A DNA stretch of 64,000 nucleotides from Streptomyces ferrugineus (GTDB taxonomy: Bacteria > Actinomycetota > Actinomycetes > Streptomycetales > Streptomycetaceae). Under the pieces are notes generated by a model. It was not told the DNA's origin and made no database searches. It saw only the letters and a program-made list of their open reading frames with translations. The translations under genes and the position numbers were made by a program. This document shows, in pieces, positions 44,573 through 52,684 of this stretch. The number at the start of each line of letters is the position of its first letter. The first letter of the stretch is position 1. The stretch spans positions 310,001 to 374,000 of the forward strand of contig NZ_CP063373.1 of assembly GCF_015160855.1 (NCBI RefSeq), written 5' to 3'.

Positions 44573-44775
44573 TGCCTTCTCGACAACGGCCGCCCATCAC
44601 CGACGCCTCGGCTGTCCCCTACCGCTCGATCGCCTGCCGCATCGGCACGCACCCCGTCTGCGCGGAATCCTCCCCGGCATCGGCGCCGGGCGACCTCCCG
44701 GTGATCTACGAAGCGTGCGACTGCCCGTGTCACTCGGCATGCGACCAGTCCACGCAAGCGGAGGTGGCACGGTGA
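44572..44775 (+). CDS. Small Cys/His-rich protein of the element
   Basis: A 67-residue protein with four Cys and several His residues (CRIGTHPVCAE; CDCPCHSACD), arranged as a possible zinc site. Its start overlaps the preceding stop (A-TGA-TG type). Similar peptides are common in element operons; function unknown. Confidence 0.65.
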   Translation: MPSRQRPPITDASAVPYRSIACRIGTHPVCAESSPASAPGDLPVIYEACDCPCHSACDQSTQAEVAR

Positions 44776-44996
44776 ACGAAATGGCCCTCGGCGGCGCGCT
44801 GGCCTCCAGCATCGAGGTCACGGCAGCGACCGTGCAGCGCGGCGACATCATCCAACTCGGCGGCCAGGCTTGCCGGGTGGGCGATCTCTTCCAACTGCCC
44901 CAGGGAACCAAGCAACTGGTCTTCGAGTCGGGTGAGCTGCTGACCATACACACGCGTACCCGCCTGGTGGCCGTGCGGACGCTGAGAAGGCGGTGA
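44772..44996 (+). CDS. Small hypothetical protein of the element
   Basis: A 74-residue protein (MNEMALGGALASSIEVTAA...). GTG start overlaps the preceding stop by four bases (GTGA). A beta-rich middle (VQRGDIIQLGGQACRVGDLF) suggests an SH3-like small barrel. Function unknown. Confidence 0.62.
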   Translation: MNEMALGGALASSIEVTAATVQRGDIIQLGGQACRVGDLFQLPQGTKQLVFESGELLTIHTRTRLVAVRTLRRR

Positions 44997-45736
44997 CCGG
45001 AACCGTGCCGTCTCGCCACCAGGACATCGCCGATGACCTCCGGAGCCAGATCACGACCGGCCGGATCCAGCCTGGCGAACGTCTGCCGTCCGAAGCCGAC
45101 TTGGCCGACCGGTACAAGGTCAGCACGGTGACGCTGCGGAGAGCCCTCGCGGTGCTCCAGGGCGAAGGCCTCGTCGAAAAGATCCACGGCAAGGGGAACT
45201 TCGTGCGCCGTCCCCACCGCAAGATCATGTACGTCGGCGGATGGGGAACGCTGGACCCGTGGACCGCCGCCGAAGCTGCTCTGCGTGTCACCGTTCGCAG
45301 CACAACAGTGCAGGCTTACGGGCATCTCACGACCTTGTTGAATGTGCCGGTGGGCAGTCCCCTCGCCGAGTTCTCCTGCGCCAGCCACGCGGGAGAGTCA
45401 CCGCACGGGCTGGCCCGCATCTACATCCCTCGCGACCTGGCACCCGTCGGAGACCTCGACGACGCGTCCTCGTGCTGGGAGGCGGCCACGAGATTCGCCG
45501 TCCTCAGCCCGGCGCCGGCCGCTGTCCGGGAGACGGCATGTGCCCGCGCACCGACACCGGACGAAGCCTCCGCACTCCGGATCGGACACGCTGCGCCAGT
45601 CCTCGGGATCACGCGCGTCGCAACCGACGTCACCGGGCGAATCGTCGAAGCCGCCCTCCTGGTGTTCCCGGGGGACCGTGTCGACGCGGTTTTCGCCACC
45701 CACCACATGACCCAAGAGAGGCAGATCCAAGCATGA
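44993..45736 (+). CDS. GntR-family regulator with UTRA domain
   Basis: A 247-residue regulator. Winged helix at about 8-72 (SRHQDIADDLRSQITTGRI; STVTLRRALAVLQ), UTRA domain after about 85. It overlaps the small gene before it by four bases and is followed by another four-base overlap. It is a second GntR-type protein in one element, transcribed with the operon rather than against it. Confidence 0.86.
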   Translation: MTGTVPSRHQDIADDLRSQITTGRIQPGERLPSEADLADRYKVSTVTLRRALAVLQGEGLVEKIHGKGNFVRRPHRKIMYVGGWGTLDPWTAAEAALRVTVRSTTVQAYGHLTTLLNVPVGSPLAEFSCASHAGESPHGLARIYIPRDLAPVGDLDDASSCWEAATRFAVLSPAPAAVRETACARAPTPDEASALRIGHAAPVLGITRVATDVTGRIVEAALLVFPGDRVDAVFATHHMTQERQIQA

Positions 45737-46035
45737 CGGCTCGGAACGAACTGCGGCTTCTCCCGTGGGCGGGTCCGGAGGGCAAGCCCTGCTACTTGAG
45801 CACCGACGACCAGGACGGCTACATGTCCCGGCTGGCGGACAACATGGAAGCCGTCCAACTCGGCGCGGCGGCCGAACTGCTGGAGCGGGCCTCCCAAACC
45901 CTCGACGACCAGGACGCGGGTCCGGAGGACGTACTACTGCTGGCGAAGGAACTGACCGGGGCCTTGCGAGACGTACTCCGCGTCGCCACCAGCCGCGGTC
46001 ACCTTCTCACCGCGAACGAACCACACGGCATCTGA
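45733..46035 (+). CDS. Small hypothetical protein, last of the operon
   Basis: A 100-residue, largely helical acidic protein (MSRLADNMEAVQLGAAAELL; GPEDVLLLAKELTGALRDVL). ATG overlaps the GntR stop by four bases. No motif recognised. It resembles small DUF-type proteins that end such operons. Confidence 0.65.
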   Translation: MTARNELRLLPWAGPEGKPCYLSTDDQDGYMSRLADNMEAVQLGAAAELLERASQTLDDQDAGPEDVLLLAKELTGALRDVLRVATSRGHLLTANEPHGI

Positions 46036-46197
46036 AAAGGACCTGCCGGCCCTGGCTCCGTAGGTCTGTAGAGATCGGTCAGACGAAGCTGAAGACGATC
46101 GAGCCACTCCAGGCGACCGGCGCCAGTTGCGCTGCTGCCCATGCAGCAGCGCAACACACCGCGAGCTACGCCGCCCCAAGGTTTATGAGCTGACCTC

Positions 46198-46647
46198 TCA
46201 GTAGAGCAATATCACCAAAAGACATGCCGCGAGATTAATCAGGAAGCTGAGCGTGGCCGCCGGGGGAAGATTGAACCAGAACTTCGTCGCCCAATCGACC
46301 GGTTGCTTCACCCCAACGGCAATCAGCCCAAAACACAGAGCTAAGAATGCCGAAATGGAATAGAAGACTATAAGCCAACTAGGGGTCTTGGTTGAGACGA
46401 TTACTTCCAGAGCCAGCACAGGGACCAGAAATGCACCCACCGCTTGGCTTGCATCGGAAGCCCAGTTAGACAGTGCGACAAGCCGGGCTTTACTGTATTT
46501 CCAATCATCGGCCTTCTCTCCCACCCTCCTCTCGGCTACCTTCGAAAGAACGAATGTGAGCACACTTACGGCAGCAGAAGTAACGAAGGGCGCCACCACT
46601 TTGTAGGGGACTGCCAAATACTCGACGTCATAGGCGGTTGGCGGCAT
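46198..46647 (-). CDS. Hypothetical membrane protein of the L30-like cassette
   Basis: A 149-residue protein with four hydrophobic segments (VAPFVTSAAVSVLTFVLSKV; AVGAFLVPVLALEVIVS; LIVFYSISAFLALCFGLIAV; LSFLINLAACLLVILL). The start at 46647 (MPPTAYDVEYLAVPY) has GAGGGT ahead; a longer form from 46710 is possible. It is the third gene of a minus-strand group with two uncharacterised soluble proteins. A membrane effector, such as a pore, is an inference from context. Confidence 0.62.
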   Translation of the reverse strand: MPPTAYDVEYLAVPYKVVAPFVTSAAVSVLTFVLSKVAERRVGEKADDWKYSKARLVALSNWASDASQAVGAFLVPVLALEVIVSTKTPSWLIVFYSISAFLALCFGLIAVGVKQPVDWATKFWFNLPPAATLSFLINLAACLLVILLY

Positions 46648-46661
46648 CTCAGACCCTCGAC

Positions 46662-47018
46662 TCAAGGAACCGTAACCGACAGTGTTACTTCCTTTGACTC
46701 CAATCGGCAATAGGGAGCCTTTGTCGACACCTTCATGACGACGCGCTGCCTCTTATCTGTAGCCTTTCCGCCGCTATGCTCCAGTTCCACTTTTCCTATA
46801 GGCTCGCTCACTCGACGCCAGCCGCAAGGGCCAACCGTTACACGGCCAGTCTCCCAAAGGTGCTCATTTGGCGTGCCGGGATACCGAAGCGGAGGGCTAC
46901 ATGAGGATGTTATCTCCACAGTCACCTCCTGCTCCAGAGTATTGGTGATGTGTATCTCATGGAATGCCTGGACTCCGGATCCAAGATGGTGGCGCCGTAC
47001 ATTAATTCCGGCCTTCAT
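46662..47018 (-). CDS. Hypothetical beta-rich protein of the L30-like cassette
   Basis: A 118-residue protein starting at MKAGINVRRHHLG (47018). Alternating strands (FHEIHITNTLEQEVTVEIT; RVVMKVSTKAP; EVTLSVTVP) suggest an immunoglobulin-like beta sandwich. The gene overlaps the upstream gene's end. No family recognised. Confidence 0.6.
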   Translation of the reverse strand: MKAGINVRRHHLGSGVQAFHEIHITNTLEQEVTVEITSSCSPPLRYPGTPNEHLWETGRVTVGPCGWRRVSEPIGKVELEHSGGKATDKRQRVVMKVSTKAPYCRLESKEVTLSVTVP

Positions 47019-47874
47019 CCGCACGCCCTCTGCCACCCTTGCATTCCTCTTCTTGCAGGTCATCGAGGATCACCTCCATCTCCCGAATGCTTGGCAGGAG
47101 CTTTACTAGACTCCTGGCAACCCTCGGTGTTGCACTGGCCGGAATAATCCGAGAGAAGACATCAAAATCATCTCTTGGGCATCGCAGTCCGCCCTGCGAA
47201 TATCCGCTTTCTCCTGAATTTGGGGAGAGCCAGGTAAAGGAAAAATCCCAAGAAGGGGGTGTGTGATAGTCGACGCGAATGAATGACACCGAGGAGGGCG
47301 AGCGGCGGGCTTCGTTGAGTGCTTTGTCTGCGGATCCTGTGACTGCCGCTCGGCCATCGTGCCACCAAGTCTCCCCTGAAGATTCTTCGAAGCTTGTCGA
47401 CGCGGGAAGTAGATGCGTGAGTCTCTTGAGGGCCCGAGCGAGGGAGAACTCAATCGACCAGGTGAGCGCGACGTCTTCGCCCGCACTCAGAGCCCTCAGA
47501 TACTGACGATTCCCGAACTCAAATACCAAGGATTTCGAGTTGATTTCTTCCAGATCTTCCTCGGTGGCTGAAACGACCTCAATCACATCGCGGCCTGTCT
47601 CCGGCTTGATCTCTACCAGATGGGAGACTGACCTGATCATTCCCTGTATTGCGGGTTCAGTTAAATCAACGAACCGCAATTGACCGATACCGCGAAGTCC
47701 AAGGGCGGCAAGGATTCTCGCTTGCCGTTGTGTACCCGGGCGCTTGCGTTGTACCACTGCGGCTCTCTCGCCCACCGTCAGGCGAAGCGGCTTCCGCGTA
47801 GCATGCTTGCTTTTCTCATAGATCCGATTTGCTCCATAGTCGTTGTCTCGAGCTGCCTCACTACCTGAATCCAT
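47002..47874 (-). CDS. Hypothetical protein with an N-terminal ribosomal-L30-like domain
   Basis: A 290-residue protein. Residues about 28-92 read like ribosomal protein L30: LRLTVGERAAVVQRKRPG, then ALGLRGIGQ, then a PAIQGMIRSVSHLVEI segment that aligns with the L30 signature GLGLRRIG...PAIRGMINAVSFMV. The C-terminal 200 residues (Glu/Asp-rich start, Trp-containing SWDFSFTWLSP, and helical end) are unassigned. The ATG at 47874 has GGAGGT close ahead; the spacing is unusually short. It heads a three-gene low-GC cassette. Confidence 0.65.
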   Translation of the reverse strand: MDSGSEAARDNDYGANRIYEKSKHATRKPLRLTVGERAAVVQRKRPGTQRQARILAALGLRGIGQLRFVDLTEPAIQGMIRSVSHLVEIKPETGRDVIEVVSATEEDLEEINSKSLVFEFGNRQYLRALSAGEDVALTWSIEFSLARALKRLTHLLPASTSFEESSGETWWHDGRAAVTGSADKALNEARRSPSSVSFIRVDYHTPPSWDFSFTWLSPNSGESGYSQGGLRCPRDDFDVFSRIIPASATPRVARSLVKLLPSIREMEVILDDLQEEECKGGRGRADEGRN

Positions 47875-48094
47875 ACCTCCAGTTGACGGCAGTCCCACGT
47901 CGCCCGCCACTCAGCGGGTGGGCCCCTGCGCCAGCAATTCGGGCCCGGGCCTGTCGTGGGGCCCGCATCGCACGGTGCGGGTTCAGGGAAGTCTCCTCTC
48001 AGGAGTCCGATCGTTCGGATCGTCGTCCCCAACGACCAACGACCACCCGAACCAGCGATGGCGCGATAAATCGAACACATGATTGAATCTGGGT

Positions 48095-48313
48095 ATGCGA
48101 TCGTTCCCCGACGACCTCGTCCAGGCACAGCAGGAGTGGAGCGCCACCTACCACCGGCTGGCCGGCGGGCCGGGCCGAACCGAGCTGCGCCGCCGTCTGT
48201 ACCGGCTCTCGACCGAGGTGCTCTTCCACCCGTACTGGCGGGAAGGCGGCCGCACCCCGGCGGCATGGGCGGAGCTGCGGAAGCAGGGGCGGGGAGGAAG
48301 GAGCTGGAGGTGA
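48095..48313 (+). CDS. Small conserved Streptomyces protein
   Basis: A 72-residue protein starting MRSFPDDLVQAQQEWSATYHRLA, Arg-rich with a helical core. Similar small proteins are frequent in Streptomyces mobile regions (recognised from memory). It is followed by a second small gene on the same strand. Confidence 0.6.
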   Translation: MRSFPDDLVQAQQEWSATYHRLAGGPGRTELRRRLYRLSTEVLFHPYWREGGRTPAAWAELRKQGRGGRSWR

Positions 48314-48346
48314 CCGGCTTCATCCCGCACGAGGGCGTCGCGGGCC

Positions 48347-48778
48347 ATGGCCGAGCTACCGCCTGACGCGCGACGGCTGCGGGCGATCCTCGCGAACCTC
48401 GACGAACAGATCGCCAGCCACGAGACCGTCGGCATCTACCTGCGCCTCCAGCGCGAAGCCGTACGCGCGGCACTCACCCGCGCCGAGAACCGACACGCAC
48501 CCCGGCTGCCGAAGTCCCCACAGCCGCGACAGGCACCCGCGGCCCTCTCGCCGTTCGCGCCCTCCAGGGAAATGCGGCAATCAACGGGCTTCGTCGTCCA
48601 GCAAAAGCGCACGCCGAACGGTCCCGAGCCCGCCGTGATCCGCACGGGCGACTGCACGATGATCGAGGGCACACCCCATCGGATCGGCGACCATGACGCC
48701 CGCGCCGCCCTCACCGACCCCAACATCGAACCGTGCGCCTTCTGCCGCCCGGACAGCGAGCTGGGGATACTGGATTGA
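48347..48778 (+). CDS. DUF6233-like small protein
   Basis: A 143-residue protein. The N-terminal helix-rich region (RRLRAILANLDEQIASHETVGIYLRLQ) and the C-terminal CAFCRPDSELGILD with a Cys pair match what I recall of DUF6233. Function unknown; common in streptomycete mobile regions. Confidence 0.65.
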   Translation: MAELPPDARRLRAILANLDEQIASHETVGIYLRLQREAVRAALTRAENRHAPRLPKSPQPRQAPAALSPFAPSREMRQSTGFVVQQKRTPNGPEPAVIRTGDCTMIEGTPHRIGDHDARAALTDPNIEPCAFCRPDSELGILD

Positions 48779-48984
48779 GTCCGCACTGCGTAACTGGGCG
48801 GGCCATCAGCTTGGGAAGCTGCGATCATTCGCAGCCCATCCGTGCTCTGACCTGCGCGAACGGGTGAGGTGCGGCGTCGTCGGGTTCGGCTGACTTTACC
48901 GTGACTCCCCGCTGTTCCCCGCCCGATCTGGTGCGCTTGTGGTGCGGGACCGGTCAACATCGCGGTAATGGCTACGGTCGGTCC
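48779..48984. other. Short gap without a gene
   Basis: The 206 bases between two plus-strand genes hold no recognised motif. Confidence 0.4.
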
Positions 48985-49461
48985 ATGCAATGGATCACCT
49001 TGATCAGCACCATAGTTGGCGCGGCGATCGCTACAGGGTCCGCCATGCTTTTGGACCGTCAACGCTGGAGGCGAGAGCACCTTGATCGCGAAACGCAAGC
49101 GCGTCGCACGCTGTACGGGGAGTACCTGGCCGGCCTGTCCGAGGCCCGTCACGCCTGCGGCAACGTGGCTCGGGACCCGGACATGGCACCCTCGACGCGC
49201 CGGACTACGGCCCGCGAGGCGTTCGGGCCGTGCATCGGACTGAGGTACCAGATGACCATCAGCGCGCCCAGTCGTGTCGTAGAGGCATCGGAGGATGCCT
49301 TCCGCCGTCTGCGAGACCTCCGTGATCGCGTCATGGAGGGAGTCGCAGCCACTGAGCCCGTTTACCTGGAAGGCCGCCGAAGTTATGACGACGCCCTTGC
49401 TGCGCTGCGGGCACGCATGAGAGACGACCTGCGCATCAGCGAAGACGGCACCGCGCCCTGA
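48985..49461 (+). CDS. Hypothetical single-span membrane protein
   Basis: A 158-residue protein with an N-terminal membrane helix (WITLISTIVGAAIATGSAMLL) and a charged helical cytosolic domain (REHLDRETQARRTLYGEYLA). Start ATG at 48985 with weak GGTCGG ahead. It resembles small proteins widespread in Streptomyces. It converges on the ATPase gene. Confidence 0.6.
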   Translation: MQWITLISTIVGAAIATGSAMLLDRQRWRREHLDRETQARRTLYGEYLAGLSEARHACGNVARDPDMAPSTRRTTAREAFGPCIGLRYQMTISAPSRVVEASEDAFRRLRDLRDRVMEGVAATEPVYLEGRRSYDDALAALRARMRDDLRISEDGTAP

Positions 49462-49543
49462 GCCCGTCCGACGGCTGCCCCCTTGGGCATATACACAAGC
49501 CTGGTGCCGTTTGTTGGCGGCAGTTGGTCGTGGAGGCAAGGAC

Positions 49544-52162
49544 CTATGCCTGACCTCGCCGCGTCAGCCCCAGAGCGAGCCTGTATAGGTCGGGCACTCT
49601 GTACCGACGTACGTCGTCTTGCGTGCCTTCGTAGATCTCCAAGAGGCCCACTTCGAGAGCGAGGTCAACACGCTCGGCAGCGGTTGGGTCAACTGCTTCG
49701 ATTTCGCCCGGCTCGATCGGGGTCCTCCGCAAGCTCCTGAGAGCTTCCACAACGCCATCGAGCTCAGGGAACTCCTCTTGCAGAGCGCTAAGTGCTTCGA
49801 CGCTAACCTTGTCAAGGCTAGGTACGAGAGCCCGCGGCCTCATGATGCTGCGGTCGTAACTGCTCCGCGCTTCTTCCCGCTTTTCCCATTGGACGGCCTC
49901 ATGGAAAAGTTGGGAGAGTGAGCGTGGTCCGTGATCTCCTTGACCGTCGGCTAGACGATTCCACACCCAGTTACGTGTGAAGGTTGTCTTGCCTCCCTTC
50001 ATTCGCTCTCCGACGAGCACATTCCAGGCACGGCGCACCTCATCGTCCCGCCAATCGTCGACAGATGGGCCGACTCGCGTTTCCGCAAGCATCTCTCGGT
50101 AGATTTCACTGCGAATTGCTTGCTTGAGTACGGTCTTGAAATAGTCGTTCTGATCCCGCCACATAAGCTGAACAGAGCGCCCGTATAGATGACTCTTGTT
50201 TTCGAACCGAAGCTGTTGCCAGATGTCCACTCGGAGCATCACTTTAAAAGACAGCAAAGAGAGATGCGCTTCTGACTCTGTCAAGAAGGTCATCAAACCC
50301 GTTACAGCACGAGTCCTTCTCTTCCGGCTCTCGGCATTGTTCCCGAATCCAGTATCGAGGCCGTCAAAGAGGAGCATGTGTCGGTTCTTTGCACTGCTGT
50401 TGATGTCTCTCAGCCATCGAGATCCGAGAAGGCCAGCCATGGGGCGGCTCATCATATGCTTGATCACGTCGAGTGTGGACAGCTCGTCGTAGACGGCATC
50501 AAGAGATTCTTTATTGATTTCGAATCTAGCGGGCGGATCTGCACGCTCCTCTGGCGGCAGGGCGAAATATGCGGCCAATGCCGTGTAGCAAGGCCAGAAG
50601 GTTGTCCACGCGGACTCCCCTGGGAATTCCGATTCGACAATCTCCAGAGCCTCGGACCCGAGGGTCCACTTGTAGGAATTCCTGAAGGCGTGAGGGGAGA
50701 AAACGACAACTGGATTTTCGTTTTCGCGATACCTCTCCATGAGCCAGCGAAAAACAGCCGTCTTCCCTGTGCCTTTACGGCCAATTACTAGCGGCGATCG
50801 AGCATCAAGTGCTTGTTGCGCTACGCGAGTGTGCACGAAGTCATCAAGAAGACTCGCTTGCTGCTCTGCTGTGCCAGTAGAGAAGTCGAGTTGCTCCAGT
50901 ACATCATGCTTTCGATTTCTGCTTGAAGCTGAGAGGGCGTATGTCTGGGGCAGCAACTGCTCCAGCCAATCTGCCACGGCTCCGTAGGCTTCACGAGTTG
51001 CGACGCCATTACTTACCTTGTCTCGAAAGGCGGTATCTGGCGAGTAGCTTACGGCGTGAGTAATTTCGTCTGCTCGAAGGGGGTCGTATTCTCCAGGGCG
51101 GCGGCTTTGGGCGTCACCGATCCAGTGGTCGATCCATGTGACTGCGCGCGTGAGGACAGTCTCTGCAGACGGTCCGGGCGGCACTGGAGAAACGATGAAC
51201 CGGGGCTCGGGTGTCAGCGGAGTGTCGGATGTTGCCCTACGGCTCTTGGCAGACATTAGAGCTTTCACGAGAAGCTCAGTCCCCCGCTCTGCCTGGGGAT
51301 GGGGGTAAAAACAAATGATGGCTAGATCCGACACGTCGAACAAAAGGGGTGCGGCAACCGGCGAGATGCCAGTGCGAGAATCAAGAAGAATCAAATCCGG
51401 CTCAAGCGCTGATTCTTTGGCCAACTGCAAGAGTTGGTGAAGTGGATTGCCAGCCTCTCTGTACCAGATTTCAGGGTCCAGCAAACGAAGCCGATCGGCG
51501 TAGTCGCTACTGAGCCGTCCTGCCGGCAGGCAATAGAGTTCCTCACCCTCGTTGACTCGCAGTACGTGATCTCGAATGTCGACCTCATCACCTCGCTCTA
51601 GAGCCAGGAGAAGGGGAAGGACTCCTTGATCTTCCCTAGGTTCGGGGCAGCCCAAGACGGTAGCAAGCCCCGGTGCTTCGAGATCCATGTCAACGCAAAG
51701 CAATCGACGCCCACGCTCAGACAAAATGCGCGCAGCCGCTGCAAGCGCAGTTGTGCGTCCGACGCCACCTCGTAGAGAATAGAAAGTGACGATGGCTGGG
51801 AGTTCGATGTCTTGGTCGAGATCGGTGGCGAATGTGAGCTCATCGGCTGAGAGTGGACGGCTTAGGACTTCATGCCAAAGAGGCATTTGACCGGTAGATT
51901 CACTGAATGGTGGTCCGTACCATTCCTCTTCACCGGGAGTGATTAGCTCAGCAGTCGATACAATATTCGCCACTCCCTTGAGGAGCAACTTACGTCGTTC
52001 TGAATCATCTAGAGCATCCAGCGATTCGTGAACTACTCGAACCAGATAAGATCCAAATCCGTCTTCAGTGACGTAAATTTGAGCGTCAGTCAAACCGGCG
52101 GAATGGGCGTTCCCTTCGATCTGTTGCCGGACAGATCGATTAGTCGTGGCCTCGCCGGTCAT
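49544..52162 (-). CDS. Two-P-loop ATPase with KGGVGR-type motif, putative defence component
   Basis: An 872-residue protein. Residues 131-138 RGGVGRTT resemble the deviant Walker A of ParA/MinD-type ATPases, with CVDMDLEAPG (about 156-165) and LILLDSRTGIS (about 257-267) matching their other motifs. A second P loop lies at 461-468 (GRKGTGKT), with Walker B LLFDGLDTG near 597-605. KGGVGR-variant ATPases of this sort occur in islands and are suspected defence proteins. It overlaps the HEPN stop by four bases (ATGA) with AGGAGG ahead. Confidence 0.82.
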   Translation of the reverse strand: MTGEATTNRSVRQQIEGNAHSAGLTDAQIYVTEDGFGSYLVRVVHESLDALDDSERRKLLLKGVANIVSTAELITPGEEEWYGPPFSESTGQMPLWHEVLSRPLSADELTFATDLDQDIELPAIVTFYSLRGGVGRTTALAAAARILSERGRRLLCVDMDLEAPGLATVLGCPEPREDQGVLPLLLALERGDEVDIRDHVLRVNEGEELYCLPAGRLSSDYADRLRLLDPEIWYREAGNPLHQLLQLAKESALEPDLILLDSRTGISPVAAPLLFDVSDLAIICFYPHPQAERGTELLVKALMSAKSRRATSDTPLTPEPRFIVSPVPPGPSAETVLTRAVTWIDHWIGDAQSRRPGEYDPLRADEITHAVSYSPDTAFRDKVSNGVATREAYGAVADWLEQLLPQTYALSASSRNRKHDVLEQLDFSTGTAEQQASLLDDFVHTRVAQQALDARSPLVIGRKGTGKTAVFRWLMERYRENENPVVVFSPHAFRNSYKWTLGSEALEIVESEFPGESAWTTFWPCYTALAAYFALPPEERADPPARFEINKESLDAVYDELSTLDVIKHMMSRPMAGLLGSRWLRDINSSAKNRHMLLFDGLDTGFGNNAESRKRRTRAVTGLMTFLTESEAHLSLLSFKVMLRVDIWQQLRFENKSHLYGRSVQLMWRDQNDYFKTVLKQAIRSEIYREMLAETRVGPSVDDWRDDEVRRAWNVLVGERMKGGKTTFTRNWVWNRLADGQGDHGPRSLSQLFHEAVQWEKREEARSSYDRSIMRPRALVPSLDKVSVEALSALQEEFPELDGVVEALRSLRRTPIEPGEIEAVDPTAAERVDLALEVGLLEIYEGTQDDVRRYRVPDLYRLALGLTRRGQA

Positions 52163-52548
52163 CGCCTTCCTCCTCTGTTGTGCGGTCGAGCGTAACGAAT
52201 GCGAGAGGTTACGTATGATGCTAGTTCTTGTGCTCCACGGAGGAGTTCTTCTGCTGAGGATCCGTCAGGCAACTTGGCGCTATATCTTAGACTCGTAGTC
52301 CATGTATCCATGAAGGCCTTCTTGTGGCCGCTTAGATCCTGGCTTCTGAGTCCGGCCGCATCCCAGAGCCCCCGAAGGTCATGTCCAGCCGAGCCTGATC
52401 GAGGGAAGGATTTCCCCTTTTTATTCAGGAGAGTCTTAAGTTTGCATTCGACGACGTATCCAACCAGGTAGACAGCGCCGCACAACTGGTTGTGCTCTTG
52501 TAGCAGCTTGGCTTCCCGTTGGCGTGCTCGCGCTGCATCCTCTAGCAA
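52159..52548 (-). CDS. HEPN-domain protein, putative defence RNase
   Basis: A 129-residue all-helical protein. LLQEHNQLCGAVYLVGYVVE matches the first helices of HEPN proteins, and RYARPH (Arg118 to His123) gives the Rx4-6H motif of HEPN ribonucleases. The start is TTG at 52548, the first in-frame candidate after a stop, with AGGGGGG nine bases ahead. Its stop overlaps the ATPase start, so the two are translated together. A toxic RNase controlled by the ATPase is the likely arrangement. Confidence 0.75.
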   Translation of the reverse strand: MLEDAARARQREAKLLQEHNQLCGAVYLVGYVVECKLKTLLNKKGKSFPRSGSAGHDLRGLWDAAGLRSQDLSGHKKAFMDTWTTSLRYSAKLPDGSSAEELLRGAQELASYVTSRIRYARPHNRGGRR

Positions 52549-52684
52549 GATACCGTCCCCCCTGCCATGATCCTTGGCAGTCTAGCGGCGATCGCTGATT
52601 CGGTTGCGTCCATGGAGATGGTGTACGGGTTCGACCTGATCCGGGGGTTTGCTCCGGCGTCGGGATGATGCCCGCATAGATGAA

